Shown one piece after another: positions 7,668 to 17,353 of a stretch of 64,000 nt of DNA. The notes below the pieces were generated by a model. That model saw only the letters and a program-made list of their open reading frames with translations, did no database searches and was not told the origin of the DNA. The stretch spans positions 434,001 to 498,000 of the forward strand of contig NZ_CP059491.1 of NCBI RefSeq assembly GCF_014041935.1, in the 5' to 3' direction. A program made the position numbers and the translations under genes. This stretch comes from Gordonia jinghuaiqii. Its GTDB lineage: Bacteria > Actinomycetota > Actinomycetes > Mycobacteriales > Mycobacteriaceae. The number at the start of each line of letters is the position of its first letter. Position 1 is the stretch's first letter.

Positions 7668-9086
7668 ATGCTGACCGTTCTCGGAATCGGACTCGGAATC
7701 CTGGTGGTCTTGCTGATCACCGCCCTGACCGGCTACTTCGTGGCCCAGGAATTCGGCTACATGGCGGTCGACCGATCCCGCCTGAAAGCCCGCGCCGAGG
7801 CCGGCGACGCCGCCGCGAAACGCGCCCTCGGCGTCACCCGGCGCACCTCCTTCATGCTCTCCGGCGCGCAGCTCGGTATCACCGTCACCGGCCTTCTCGT
7901 CGGTTACGTCGCCGAACCGCTGATCGGTTCCGGCGTCGGTGACCTGCTCGGCGAGGTCGGCATCCCGGTGGGTGTCGGCGTGGTGATCGGCACCGTCATC
8001 GCGATCCTGTTCTCCACCGTCGTGCAGATGGTGTTCGGCGAGCTGTTCCCGAAGAACCTGGCCATCGCCCGCCCGGAACCGGTGGCGTTGTGGCTGTCCC
8101 GGTCCACCACGATCTACCTCGCCGCATTCGGCTGGCTGATCTCACTGTTCGACAAGGCCTCGAACCTGCTGTTACATGCCCTGCGCATCGAACCCGTCCA
8201 CGACGTCGAGCATTCGGCGTCGGTGCGCGACCTCGAACACATCGTCGCGGAGTCCCGCGACGCCGGGGATCTGCCCGACGACCTGTCGGTGCTTCTCGAC
8301 CGTGTGCTCGACTTCCCGACGCGCACGGCCGAACATGCCATGATCGCGCGACCGAACACCGATCACGTCGACGCCGCGTTGCCTGCGGCGGAGGTGCTCA
8401 CCCTGATGAGCACCGGTCACACCCGGTACCCGGTGCTCGCCGGCGCCGACGACGAGGTGCGCGGTGTGATCCACCTGCAGGACCTCCTCGAGTGGTCCTA
8501 CGCGCTCAAACAACACCCGCCGCAGGCCGATCCGTCGGCCGTCGCGGTCGACCTGAGTCGCGCGGCAGTGGTGGTGCCCTCCACCCTGCCGCTGCCCGAG
8601 GTGCTCGAGAACCTCGCGGCCGCCCATGAGGAGATGGCCATCGTCATCGACGAATACGGCGGCTTCGCCGGGGTGGTCACCGCCGAGGACATCGCCGAGG
8701 AGCTCGTCGGCGAGATCGACGACGAACACGACCCGGAGGCGTCGGCGGCGGTCGAGGAAACCGCCGAAGGCTGGCTGGTGCGCGGCGACGCGCACGTCGA
8801 CGAGGTGTCGCGGGCCATCGGCTGGGAACTGCCCGAAGGAGACTACGAGACGATGGCCGGGCTGGTGATCGCCGAGTTCGTGGGCCTGCCCGAGGCCGGG
8901 GACGCGGTCACGATCACCATCGGACCCGATCCGGCAACGCTTCTCGACGACGACGAGGCGCCGCCTCGAAAGGTGCGCGCAACGGTGCTCGAGGTGGACA
9001 AGCGTGTGCCGTCGCTGCTGTCGATGACCATGTCGGACGATGCCGACGTCTCCTCCGACGCAGGACAGGAGGACGACCGTGGATAA
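7668..9086 (+). CDS. CNNM/CorC (HlyC-type) divalent cation transport protein
   Basis: 472 residues with the full family architecture. A DUF21/CNNM membrane domain of about three helices comes first (about residues 1-185, with FMLSGAQLGITVTGLLVGYV and VVQMVFGELFPKNLAIA). A CBS pair follows (about 200-340, ending in VIDEYGGFAGVVTAEDIAEE). A C-terminal CorC/HlyC (TerC-like) domain completes it (about 360-450, with WELPEGDYETMAGLV). The family mediates Mg2+/Co2+ transport or efflux; the old haemolysin name is historical. An ATG at 7668 starts it. It overlaps the following paralogue by 8 nt, so the two are translationally coupled and may form a heteromer. Confidence 0.9.
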   Translation: MLTVLGIGLGILVVLLITALTGYFVAQEFGYMAVDRSRLKARAEAGDAAAKRALGVTRRTSFMLSGAQLGITVTGLLVGYVAEPLIGSGVGDLLGEVGIPVGVGVVIGTVIAILFSTVVQMVFGELFPKNLAIARPEPVALWLSRSTTIYLAAFGWLISLFDKASNLLLHALRIEPVHDVEHSASVRDLEHIVAESRDAGDLPDDLSVLLDRVLDFPTRTAEHAMIARPNTDHVDAALPAAEVLTLMSTGHTRYPVLAGADDEVRGVIHLQDLLEWSYALKQHPPQADPSAVAVDLSRAAVVVPSTLPLPEVLENLAAAHEEMAIVIDEYGGFAGVVTAEDIAEELVGEIDDEHDPEASAAVEETAEGWLVRGDAHVDEVSRAIGWELPEGDYETMAGLVIAEFVGLPEAGDAVTITIGPDPATLLDDDEAPPRKVRATVLEVDKRVPSLLSMTMSDDADVSSDAGQEDDRG

Positions 9087-10101
9087 CCCGTGGATTGTCG
9101 TTTCGGTGACCGTGGCCCTGATCGCGGCCAGCGCGTTCTTCGTCGCGGTGGAGTTCGCGCTCATCGCCGCGCGCAGGCACCGGCTCGAGGACGCGGCCGC
9201 CACCAGTGGCAGCGCCCGTGCGGCGCTGCGCAGCGCGTCGGAGTTGTCGGTGCTGCTCGCCGGCTCGCAACTGGGCATCACGGTGTGCACGCTGGCGCTC
9301 GGTTCGGTCACCAAACCCGCTGTGCACCACTGGCTCACACCGGTCTTCGTGGACTGGGGCCTGCCGTACTGGTCGGCTGACGTCGTCGGCTTCGTGCTGG
9401 CGTTGATCATCGTCACGTTCCTGCACCTGGTGGTCGGGGAGATGGCGCCCAAGTCGTGGGCCATCGCGCATCCCGAGCGGTCGGCCATCGTGCTGGCGCT
9501 GCCGATGCGTGCGTTCATGTGGGTGACCCGGCCGGTCATCGTGCAGCTCAACCACCTGGCCAACTGGTGCCTGCGGCGTGTGGGTGTCGAACCCGTGGAC
9601 CAGGTCGCGACCGGCCAGGACAGCGATGCGCTGCGACACCTGGTGGAGCACTCCGCCACGGTCGGCACGCTCGACGAGCGCTATCACGCCCACCTGACCA
9701 GTGCGCTGGAGTTGGAGTCGCTGACCGCCGGGGACGTCGTGACGCCTCGCGACCAGCTGGGCGAGGTGCCGCCGGATATCGACGCGGACGCCATTCAGGC
9801 CGCGGGCCGGACCTCCGGGCATCTCCGGTTGCTGGTGCGGGAGGAGGCCGGGGCGCGGGTCCAGGGCATCGTCCACGTGCGCGACAGCCTGGGTGCCGCA
9901 CCGGGGGTCACCGCCGCCGACCTGATGCGACCGGTACTACGGATCGACTCGGACCAACCGGTGTACGAGGCGCTCGCGACCATGCGGGCCCAGCGCGCAC
10001 ACCTCGCGCTGGTGACCGGCGAGGACGGTGTGGCGATCGGGCTGGTCAGCCTCAACGATGTGTTGCACCGACTCCTCGCGACGGCGACGCCGGAGGCGTG
10101 A
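9079..10101 (+). CDS. Second CNNM-type transporter lacking the CorC domain
   Basis: 340 residues starting at a GTG at 9079 with AGGAGG at 9067-9072, inside the last codons of the previous gene. The CNNM membrane domain (about residues 1-180, with SVLLAGSQLGITVCTLALG and HLVVGEMAPKSWAIAHPERS) and a degenerate CBS pair (about 190-335) are present. The C-terminal CorC/HlyC domain of its neighbour is missing. The GSQLGIT and GEMAPK motifs shared with the upstream protein mark the two as tandem paralogues. Expected role: divalent-cation transport at the membrane, probably together with the first protein. Confidence 0.88.
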   Translation: MDNPWIVVSVTVALIAASAFFVAVEFALIAARRHRLEDAAATSGSARAALRSASELSVLLAGSQLGITVCTLALGSVTKPAVHHWLTPVFVDWGLPYWSADVVGFVLALIIVTFLHLVVGEMAPKSWAIAHPERSAIVLALPMRAFMWVTRPVIVQLNHLANWCLRRVGVEPVDQVATGQDSDALRHLVEHSATVGTLDERYHAHLTSALELESLTAGDVVTPRDQLGEVPPDIDADAIQAAGRTSGHLRLLVREEAGARVQGIVHVRDSLGAAPGVTAADLMRPVLRIDSDQPVYEALATMRAQRAHLALVTGEDGVAIGLVSLNDVLHRLLATATPEA

Positions 10102-10107
10102 TCGGCG

Positions 10108-10140
10108 CCCGGCTCGTCGCCGGGAACACCCCCTTCGGGG
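10108..10140 (+). terminator. Paired hairpins after the CNNM operon
   Basis: CCCGGC (10108-10113) pairs with GCCGGG (10119-10124). It is immediately followed by a CCCC-TT-CGGGG-type hairpin at about 10129-10140. The next gene is convergent (gluQ, ending at 10345). Of the 243 bp between them, the rest holds only another 6-bp hairpin, AGGGCA/TGCCCT at 10222-10236, on the gluQ side. Confidence 0.45.
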
Positions 10141-10344
10141 AGCGTGGTGGCGTTCGTTGCGCCGGCGGAAGCGGGAACGGCAGGTCCGGAGCGGAATTCG
10201 CGGCCCCGTGAGAGGGCTCCGAGGGCACATTGCCCTTGAGTCGCTCTGAGGGGGACGAGGATTCACGACTGTCTGCACCTCGGCCGCCGGTGCCGGCCTC
10301 GTATGTGTTCGCCGGGCGGAATCCACCGGGAGGTGGACTCGCCA

Positions 10345-11268
10345 TCATGGCGGACTGGTCACCCATTCCGTGGGAGCCAGGATCCACGGCGACTTGGGGA
10401 GCGCTCCGGGGTCGAACCGCTCGGACAGGGTGGCGAGATCGACGGTCTCGTCCCGGGCGGCGAGACCGAGCGAGGAGGCGATCCGGGACAGGACGGTCGT
10501 CGTCGGAATGCCTTGGGCTGCAAGGTCGGTGAGGGTGACGGCGCCGTCGCGTTTGCTCAGGCGCACCCCGTCGGCGTTGAGGACCATCGGTACGTGCGCA
10601 TAGGTCGGCGGCACCGATCCGAGGCGCGTCGCGAGGTAGGCCTGACGCGGCGCCGATGACAGCAGGTCGTCACCCCGGACGACCTGGTCGACGCCCTGGG
10701 CGGCGTCGTCGACGACGACGGCGAGGTTGTAGGCAGGTGTGCCGTCGTTGCGCTGGATCACGAAGTCGTCGACCGCGCCGGTGTAGGAGCCGTGGAGCTC
10801 GTCGAACACGGCGAACTCGGAAACGTGGGTGCGGATGCGGATCGCCGGTGGCCTGGTCGACCGGCGCTCGGCCCGTTGCGCCTCGGTCAGGTCGCGGCAC
10901 GTGCCCGGGTAGGCGCCCTGTGGTGCGTGCGGTGCGGAGGGGGCTTCGAGGATCTCGCGGCGCGTGCAGAAGCACTCGAAGGTCTCGCCGGCGTTGTGGA
11001 GTCCGTCGATGATCGCGCGATATGTCGCGAGGCGATCGCTCTGGTAGACGACGGGCGGGTCCCAGTCGATGCCGAGCGCGGCCAGGTCGGCGAGCTGACC
11101 GGCGTCGGCGCCCGGGGCGGTGCGGTCGAGATCCTCCATGCGGATGAGGAAACCGCGGCCGGTGGTCCGTGCGAACAGCCACGCGAGCACCGCCGTCCGC
11201 AGATTGCCGACGTGCAGGTCGCCGGACGGGGACGGCGCGTACCGGCCCGCTCGCAGCTGTGTCGACAT
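10345..11268 (-). CDS. gluQ: Glutamyl-Q tRNA(Asp) synthetase
   Basis: Activates glutamate and attaches it to the cyclopentene ring of queuosine-34 in tRNA-Asp. It is a 307-residue glutamyl-tRNA synthetase-like catalytic core without an anticodon-binding domain, which separates it from GltX. Seen: the HIGH-type motif HVGN (residues 19-22) after YAPSPSGDL, the KMSKS-type LSKRDGA, and the zinc ligands C99, C101, Y120 and C124 in the CFC...AYPGTC pattern known for GluQ. The ATG at 11268 was chosen because it places the YAPSPSG motif at the usual distance; the upstream extension is non-homologous. Its presence beside tgt indicates that tRNA-Asp is queuosine-modified in this organism. Confidence 0.93.
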   Translation of the reverse strand: MSTQLRAGRYAPSPSGDLHVGNLRTAVLAWLFARTTGRGFLIRMEDLDRTAPGADAGQLADLAALGIDWDPPVVYQSDRLATYRAIIDGLHNAGETFECFCTRREILEAPSAPHAPQGAYPGTCRDLTEAQRAERRSTRPPAIRIRTHVSEFAVFDELHGSYTGAVDDFVIQRNDGTPAYNLAVVVDDAAQGVDQVVRGDDLLSSAPRQAYLATRLGSVPPTYAHVPMVLNADGVRLSKRDGAVTLTDLAAQGIPTTTVLSRIASSLGLAARDETVDLATLSERFDPGALPKSPWILAPTEWVTSPP

Positions 11269-11438
11269 CGCGTCGAGCGTACCGCCGGGCTCTCCGGAGG
11301 TGCGTGGCGAGTGCGGGGCGACGCGATGAGAAACGGTGTCGGGGGAGGTCTGTCCCGGTGTCCGGCGCTCCACGCCACCCGGGACACCCCGGGGCGCGGT
11401 CATTGCGGTCGCGTCGAGAAGTGAGGAACGATGAATTC

Positions 11439-12491
11439 ATGGATCTCCCGGTCATGCCTCCCGTCGCGCCGATGCTGGCCAAGGCGGTCACCGCGGTCCC
11501 GCCGCAACCCGATGGTTCGCAGTCCTGGTCCTATGAGCCCAAATGGGACGGTTTCCGGGCGCTGATCTTCCGCGATGGCGACGAGGTCACGATCGGTTCG
11601 CGCGGCGGCAAGGACCTGGCCCGCTACTTTCCCGAGATCGTCGAGGCAGCCAGGGCCGAACTGCCCGAGAAGGTGGTCCTCGACGGCGAGATCGGGGTGC
11701 CCGCGCTCATCGGAGACACGCATCGGCTGGACTGGGATTCGCTGGCTCAGCGGATACACCCGGCTCAGTCCCGGGTGGACATGCTCGCCGAGAAGACCCC
11801 GGCGATCTTCATCGGATTCGACGCTCTGGCGCTGGAGTCTCTGAACGTGATGGGTGAACCGTTCGAGGTACGACGCGAGGCGTTGTTGCGGGCGGTGGGC
11901 CCCGGCGGCCGCGACCGCCGATGCCATGTGAGTCGGGTGACGATCGATCCCGCGGTCGCCGAGGACTGGTTCTCCGCCTTCGAAGGCGCGGGCCTCGACG
12001 GGGTCGTCGCCAAACGGCTCGACGGGGTGTACGTCGAGAACAAACGTGAGATGTTGAAGGTCAAACACAAGCGGACCGCGGACTGCGTGATCTTCGGATA
12101 TCGGATCCACAAGTCCGGCAGGGGGATCGGTTCCATGCTGCTCGGGCTGTACGGCGATGACGGCGAGTTGCGCATGGTCGGCGGGGCGGGTGCCTTCTCC
12201 GACGCCAAACGCGTTGAGCTGCAGGAGATGTTCGAGCCGATGCGCCTGCACCCCGACAAGGCCTCACCGGGTGAGCCGACCCGGTGGCGGTCGGAGAAGT
12301 CGGGGGAGTGGATTCCGATTCGGCCGGAGCTGGTCGCGGAGTTCGCCTACGACCAGATGGAGAACCATCGGTTCCGGCACACCGTGAAGTTCCTGCGATG
12401 GCGTCCCGACCGGGATCCGGAGAGCTGCGGCTACGACCAGCTCGACGTTCCGCTGACCTACGACCTGCACGACGTCCTCGAAGGGGAATGA
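11439..12491 (+). CDS. ligC: ATP-dependent DNA ligase (LigC type)
   Basis: Seals nicks in DNA using ATP. In mycobacteria LigC enzymes work with a primase-polymerase in gap repair and act as minor end-joining ligases. The 350 residues hold the adenylation motif I EPKWDGFR with nucleophile K35, a motif III-like IFIGFDALAL, motif IV EGAGLDGVVAKRLDG and motif V LKVKHKRTADCVI. An OB-fold follows from about residue 205, with GSMLLGLYGDDGELRMVGGAG. The ATG at 11439 has GAGGAA 10 nt upstream. The downstream polymerase gene starts 3 nt after this stop, so the pair is one operon. No ku gene and no LigD nuclease domain are in the window. Confidence 0.88.
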   Translation: MDLPVMPPVAPMLAKAVTAVPPQPDGSQSWSYEPKWDGFRALIFRDGDEVTIGSRGGKDLARYFPEIVEAARAELPEKVVLDGEIGVPALIGDTHRLDWDSLAQRIHPAQSRVDMLAEKTPAIFIGFDALALESLNVMGEPFEVRREALLRAVGPGGRDRRCHVSRVTIDPAVAEDWFSAFEGAGLDGVVAKRLDGVYVENKREMLKVKHKRTADCVIFGYRIHKSGRGIGSMLLGLYGDDGELRMVGGAGAFSDAKRVELQEMFEPMRLHPDKASPGEPTRWRSEKSGEWIPIRPELVAEFAYDQMENHRFRHTVKFLRWRPDRDPESCGYDQLDVPLTYDLHDVLEGE

Positions 12492-12494
12492 CCC

Positions 12495-13580
12495 ATGGCA
12501 TCTCGTTCTCCGGCAGAAGAACTCGACGTCGACGGCATCGCCGTTCGGATGAGCAACCCGGACAAGATCTACTTTCCGGAGCTCGGTGAGGATGGCGGCC
12601 GCAAACGGGATCTGGTCGGCTACTACCGAACCGTGGCGCTGGGCGTCGACGCCGGCGGCGACGGCCCGCTGATGCGTGCGACCCGGGACCGCCCGACGTT
12701 CCTGCAGCGGTTTCCCGACGGCGTCGAGGGCGACGAGATCTATCAGAAGCACATCGCCAAGAAGCGTCCCGAACATGTGCAGTCGACGGGAATCGTGTTC
12801 CCGTCCGGCCGAACCGGGGATGCGATCCGGCCCACCGTACCCGCCGACCTCGTGTGGGGTGCCAATCTCGGCACCGTCACCTTTCACACCTGGCCGACGC
12901 TGGCCGACGACAACGACCATCCCGACCAGCTCCGGATCGACCTCGATCCGCAACCGGGAACCACTTTCGAAGACGTGCGGCGCGTGGCCGTCGAGGGCCT
13001 GAAGCCGCTGCTCGACGAGCTCGGGTTCGCGGGCTTCGTGAAGACCTCCGGTGGCCGCGGCGTGCACGTGTACGTACCGATCGAGCCGCGGTGGGACTTC
13101 ATCGCCACCCGGCGGTGCGTCATCGCGCTCGCCCGTGAACTCGAACGGCGCGATCCCGATCGCGTCACCACGTCGTGGTGGAAAGAGGAACGCGGAGAGC
13201 GGATCTTCATCGACTTCAACCAGAACGCGCGTGACCGGACGATGGCGTCACCGTATTCGGTTCGACGCAGCGCGCGTGGCCGGGTCTCGACGCCGGTGAC
13301 GTGGGCCGAACTCGCCGACGTCGACCCCGACGACTGCACCATGGACACCGTCCCGAAACTCCTCGCCGATCGTGGTGACCCGTGGGCCGACATCGCCGAC
13401 CATCGCCGCGGCGTCGAGAAGCTGTTGGAGATGGTCCAGGAAGACGACGCGAATGGCCTGGGGGACATGCCGTATCCGCCCAGCTACCCGAAGATGCCCG
13501 GCGAGCCGCCGCGCGTACAGCCGAGCAAGAAGGTCGCCGAACACTGGGACGAGAAGGGCAATCGGCGACCGGAGGGGTGA
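12495..13580 (+). CDS. Archaeo-eukaryotic primase-type polymerase (Prim-PolC / LigD-Pol family)
   Basis: 361 residues of the LigD polymerase-domain superfamily, which prefers ribonucleotides and fills short gaps. The metal-binding DxD is D149/D151 in RIDLDPQPG. The SGGRGVH motif (KTSGGRGVHVYVP) lies at about residues 190-202, and FIDFNQNARDRTMASPYSVR supplies the third acidic and nucleotide-binding region at about 240. It follows ligC with a 3-nt spacer, matching the LigC/Prim-PolC pairing known in mycobacteria for base-excision gap filling. The C-terminal tail (about 315-361) is Pro/Lys-rich. It could also be described as a stand-alone LigD polymerase. Start: ATG at 12495. Confidence 0.88.
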   Translation: MASRSPAEELDVDGIAVRMSNPDKIYFPELGEDGGRKRDLVGYYRTVALGVDAGGDGPLMRATRDRPTFLQRFPDGVEGDEIYQKHIAKKRPEHVQSTGIVFPSGRTGDAIRPTVPADLVWGANLGTVTFHTWPTLADDNDHPDQLRIDLDPQPGTTFEDVRRVAVEGLKPLLDELGFAGFVKTSGGRGVHVYVPIEPRWDFIATRRCVIALARELERRDPDRVTTSWWKEERGERIFIDFNQNARDRTMASPYSVRRSARGRVSTPVTWAELADVDPDDCTMDTVPKLLADRGDPWADIADHRRGVEKLLEMVQEDDANGLGDMPYPPSYPKMPGEPPRVQPSKKVAEHWDEKGNRRPEG

Positions 13581-13601
13581 GCTCGGGCCCCCGAAAGATG
13601 C

Positions 13602-13680
13602 GTTCAGGCCCGGAAGTGTTCAGCCGCGGAAGTGTTCGGGCCCGGAGGTGTTCAGGCCCGGAGGTGTTCAGCCCCGGAAG
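13602..13680. repeat. Tandem array of a 16-bp repeat, about 4.9 copies
   Basis: Units GTTCAGGCCCGGAAGT start at 13602, 13618, 13634, 13650 and 13666, with 1-3 substitutions each and the last unit cut short. The array fills the whole gap between two convergent genes. Its last unit overlaps the stop codon (13668-13670) and final codons of the antiporter gene. The composition is GC-rich with an internal GGGCCC-like core. Confidence 0.85.
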
Positions 13681-14618
13681 GCGATGAGCAGCCCGAGATA
13701 CAGGAAGTATCCCGCGACGAATGCGAGGCCTTCCGGTCGCGAGATCCGGCGGCCGGAGATGAACACCGGAATGCACAGCAGCGCAACGGCGGCCATCAGC
13801 GGGATGTCGATACGGATGAGTTCGTCGGTGACGTCGAGTGGTTTGACCAGGGCGGTCACGCCGAGGATGAACGCGATGTTGTAGACACTCGAGCCGATGA
13901 GGTTGCCGATCGCGAGGTCGCGGTTGCCGCGGAGCGTCGACATGATCGTCGTGGTGAGCTCGGGCGCCGAGGTCCCGATTGCGACGATCGTCAGTCCGAT
14001 GAACGCCTCGCTGACGCCGAGATCGGTTGCCACGTCCACCGAACCGCGCACGAGCAAGTCCGCACCGACGACGACCACCGCGATGCCGCCGATCAGTTCC
14101 AGCACCCGCTGCCACATCGGTCCGCCGGTCGCGGGCAACTCGTCGTCGGTCACCAGGCTGGTCGTCTTCGCCTTGAGTTCGGCACGGATGGCGATGGCGG
14201 TGTAGGCGGCCGCCAATGTCAGCAGGAGCAGGCCGTCGAGTCGGGTGAGGGTGCCGTTGGCGCTCAACGCGAGGAGCAGCAGTGCACTGATGACCATCAC
14301 CGGAAGGTCGAGCCGGATGGTCTGGCGACCCAACGCGAGAGGCACCATGGCGGCCGAAAGGCCCAGGATCAGAAGCAGATTGACGATGTTGGTGCCGGCG
14401 ATGTTGCCGATGGCCAGCGCTCCGGCGTCGTTGAACGACGCGTCGATCCCGACCGCGAGCTCGGGCATGGAGGTGCCGATCGAGACGATGGTCAACCCCA
14501 CCAGAAGTGGTGAGACGCCGAGCTCGCTCGCGATCGCCGATCCGCCGCGCACCAGCAGTTCCGCGCCCGCCACCAGGCCGCCGAGTCCGAGCAGCACGAA
14601 CAGGACGTCGGTCACCAT
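13668..14618 (-). CDS. Calcium/sodium antiporter (CaCA family, YrbG type)
   Basis: Exchanges Ca2+ for Na+ or H+ across the membrane. The 316 residues form two homologous halves of about five helices each. Each half carries the alpha-repeat signature: GLTIVSIGTSMPELAVGI at about residues 40-57 and GLTIVAIGTSAPELTTTI at about 210-227. Each is followed by a second element, GNIAGTNIVNLLLILG or GNLIGSSVYNIAFILG. A central polar loop (about 150-165) links the halves. The length and motifs match E. coli YrbG. The start is an ATG at 14618. The last codons are encoded by one unit of a 16-bp tandem repeat, so the C-terminus may vary between strains. Confidence 0.93.
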   Translation of the reverse strand: MVTDVLFVLLGLGGLVAGAELLVRGGSAIASELGVSPLLVGLTIVSIGTSMPELAVGIDASFNDAGALAIGNIAGTNIVNLLLILGLSAAMVPLALGRQTIRLDLPVMVISALLLLALSANGTLTRLDGLLLLTLAAAYTAIAIRAELKAKTTSLVTDDELPATGGPMWQRVLELIGGIAVVVVGADLLVRGSVDVATDLGVSEAFIGLTIVAIGTSAPELTTTIMSTLRGNRDLAIGNLIGSSVYNIAFILGVTALVKPLDVTDELIRIDIPLMAAVALLCIPVFISGRRISRPEGLAFVAGYFLYLGLLIAFRG

Positions 14619-14650
14619 ACGACGACCCTAACCGGCGTATCCGCGCACCC

Positions 14651-15499
14651 TCAGCGGCGGAAGGCCTCGGCCGCCCAGTCCGCGAACGGCTGCCAGCCGA
14701 CGCCGGGGAAGCGGCGGTGCAGCGTGGGGATGTCGACCTCGTAACCGCGGTCGCCGAGGAAGGTGAACATCGCACTCATGTCCGGCGACGGGATGCGCCC
14801 GGGGTCGAAGGACTCCGCGGCCACCGCGGTGTTCAGTACCTCGCCGACGATGCGCGCCATCTCCGCCGGGCTCGGCTGGTCGGACGCGATGTCGATGCGT
14901 TCGCCCACGTGGAGGTCGGGTTCGGAGAACAGCAGGGCGACGAACCGTCCCAGATCCCGCCGCGAGAGTTGTTGCAGCGGTTTGTCGGCGGGCATCGCGA
15001 TCGGCATGACGCCGGCGTCGAGGGCATCGGTGCCGGCGAGCAGATTGTCGTAGAAGTAGGCCGGGCCGACAACGGTGTGCGGGATGTCGGTGGCCGCGAG
15101 CATCTTCTCGACCTCGTACTTCGAGTCGAAGTGGGGGACCCCGGTGTCGCGGTCCGCCGACGCCACCGAGGAGAACACCAGATGGGGGACCGACGCCGCG
15201 GTGGCCGCCTCGATCAGCGCGCGACCCTGGGCGACTTCGGCGTCGACGCCGGACTCGAACGGCGTCGTCAGCGCGAAGACGCCCGCCGCGCCGTAGAACG
15301 CGTCGGTGAGACCGACGCCACTGACGATGTTGCCGACGGCGAGTTCCACGCCACGCCGGGCGAGCGCCGCCGACTTCGCCGAGACCGCGTCGCGGATCAC
15401 GGCGCGCACCGGAAAACCGGCGTCGAGCAGGGCATCGAGGACGGCGCCGCCCTGCCCTCCCGTGGCTCCGATGACGACGACGGGAGAGGTTTCGGCCAT
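14651..15499 (-). CDS. NmrA/SDR-like NAD(P)-binding protein
   Basis: 282 residues of the atypical short-chain dehydrogenase (NmrA-like) family. A Rossmann nucleotide motif VVVIGATGGQGGAVLDALL lies at residues 6-24. FSSVASADRDTGVPHFDSKYEVE (about 108-130) replaces the usual catalytic YxxxK. The rest is consistent with a redox sensor or an NAD(P)H:quinone reductase-like protein. The ATG at 15499 (MAETSP) was preferred over an ATG at 15523 because it puts the Rossmann motif at the usual N-terminal position. It stands alone between the antiporter and the tRNA-Ser/SRP RNA pair. The substrate is unknown. Confidence 0.8.
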   Translation of the reverse strand: MAETSPVVVIGATGGQGGAVLDALLDAGFPVRAVIRDAVSAKSAALARRGVELAVGNIVSGVGLTDAFYGAAGVFALTTPFESGVDAEVAQGRALIEAATAASVPHLVFSSVASADRDTGVPHFDSKYEVEKMLAATDIPHTVVGPAYFYDNLLAGTDALDAGVMPIAMPADKPLQQLSRRDLGRFVALLFSEPDLHVGERIDIASDQPSPAEMARIVGEVLNTAVAAESFDPGRIPSPDMSAMFTFLGDRGYEVDIPTLHRRFPGVGWQPFADWAAEAFRR

Positions 15500-15513
15500 G
15501 CCGTCGACCCTAG

Positions 15514-17226
<1,713 letters not shown>

Positions 17227-17261
17227 GGGCATTCCACCCAGGTTCCATTAGTCGATCGATC

Positions 17262-17300
17262 CCCGGCGCGCCGCCGACACTCCGGTGGCGCGCCGGGTTT
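17262..17300 (+). terminator. Strong terminator after the aminotransferase
   Basis: An 11-bp perfect stem CCCGGCGCGCC (17262-17272) pairs with GGCGCGCCGGG (17287-17297), followed by TTT. It lies 36 bp past the aminotransferase stop. Confidence 0.75.
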
Positions 17301-17353
17301 CGGGGTTAGATTGCTCTCATCCACGGTCAGTGCGCAGGAACGCGCGCTCTCAT

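Noticed and set aside
11439..13580. Complete bacterial non-homologous end-joining operon
   Set aside because: There is no ku gene and no 3'-phosphoesterase (nuclease) domain in or near the two genes. The LigC/primase-polymerase gap-repair reading fits better.
13602..13680. CRISPR array
   Set aside because: The units are contiguous 16-bp repeats without spacers, and no cas genes are present in the window.
13216..14775. 519-residue minus-strand frame spanning the polymerase, repeat array and antiporter
   Set aside because: It is Arg/Pro-rich, overlaps two well-supported genes, and its LNTSGPE repeats only translate the 16-bp DNA repeat.
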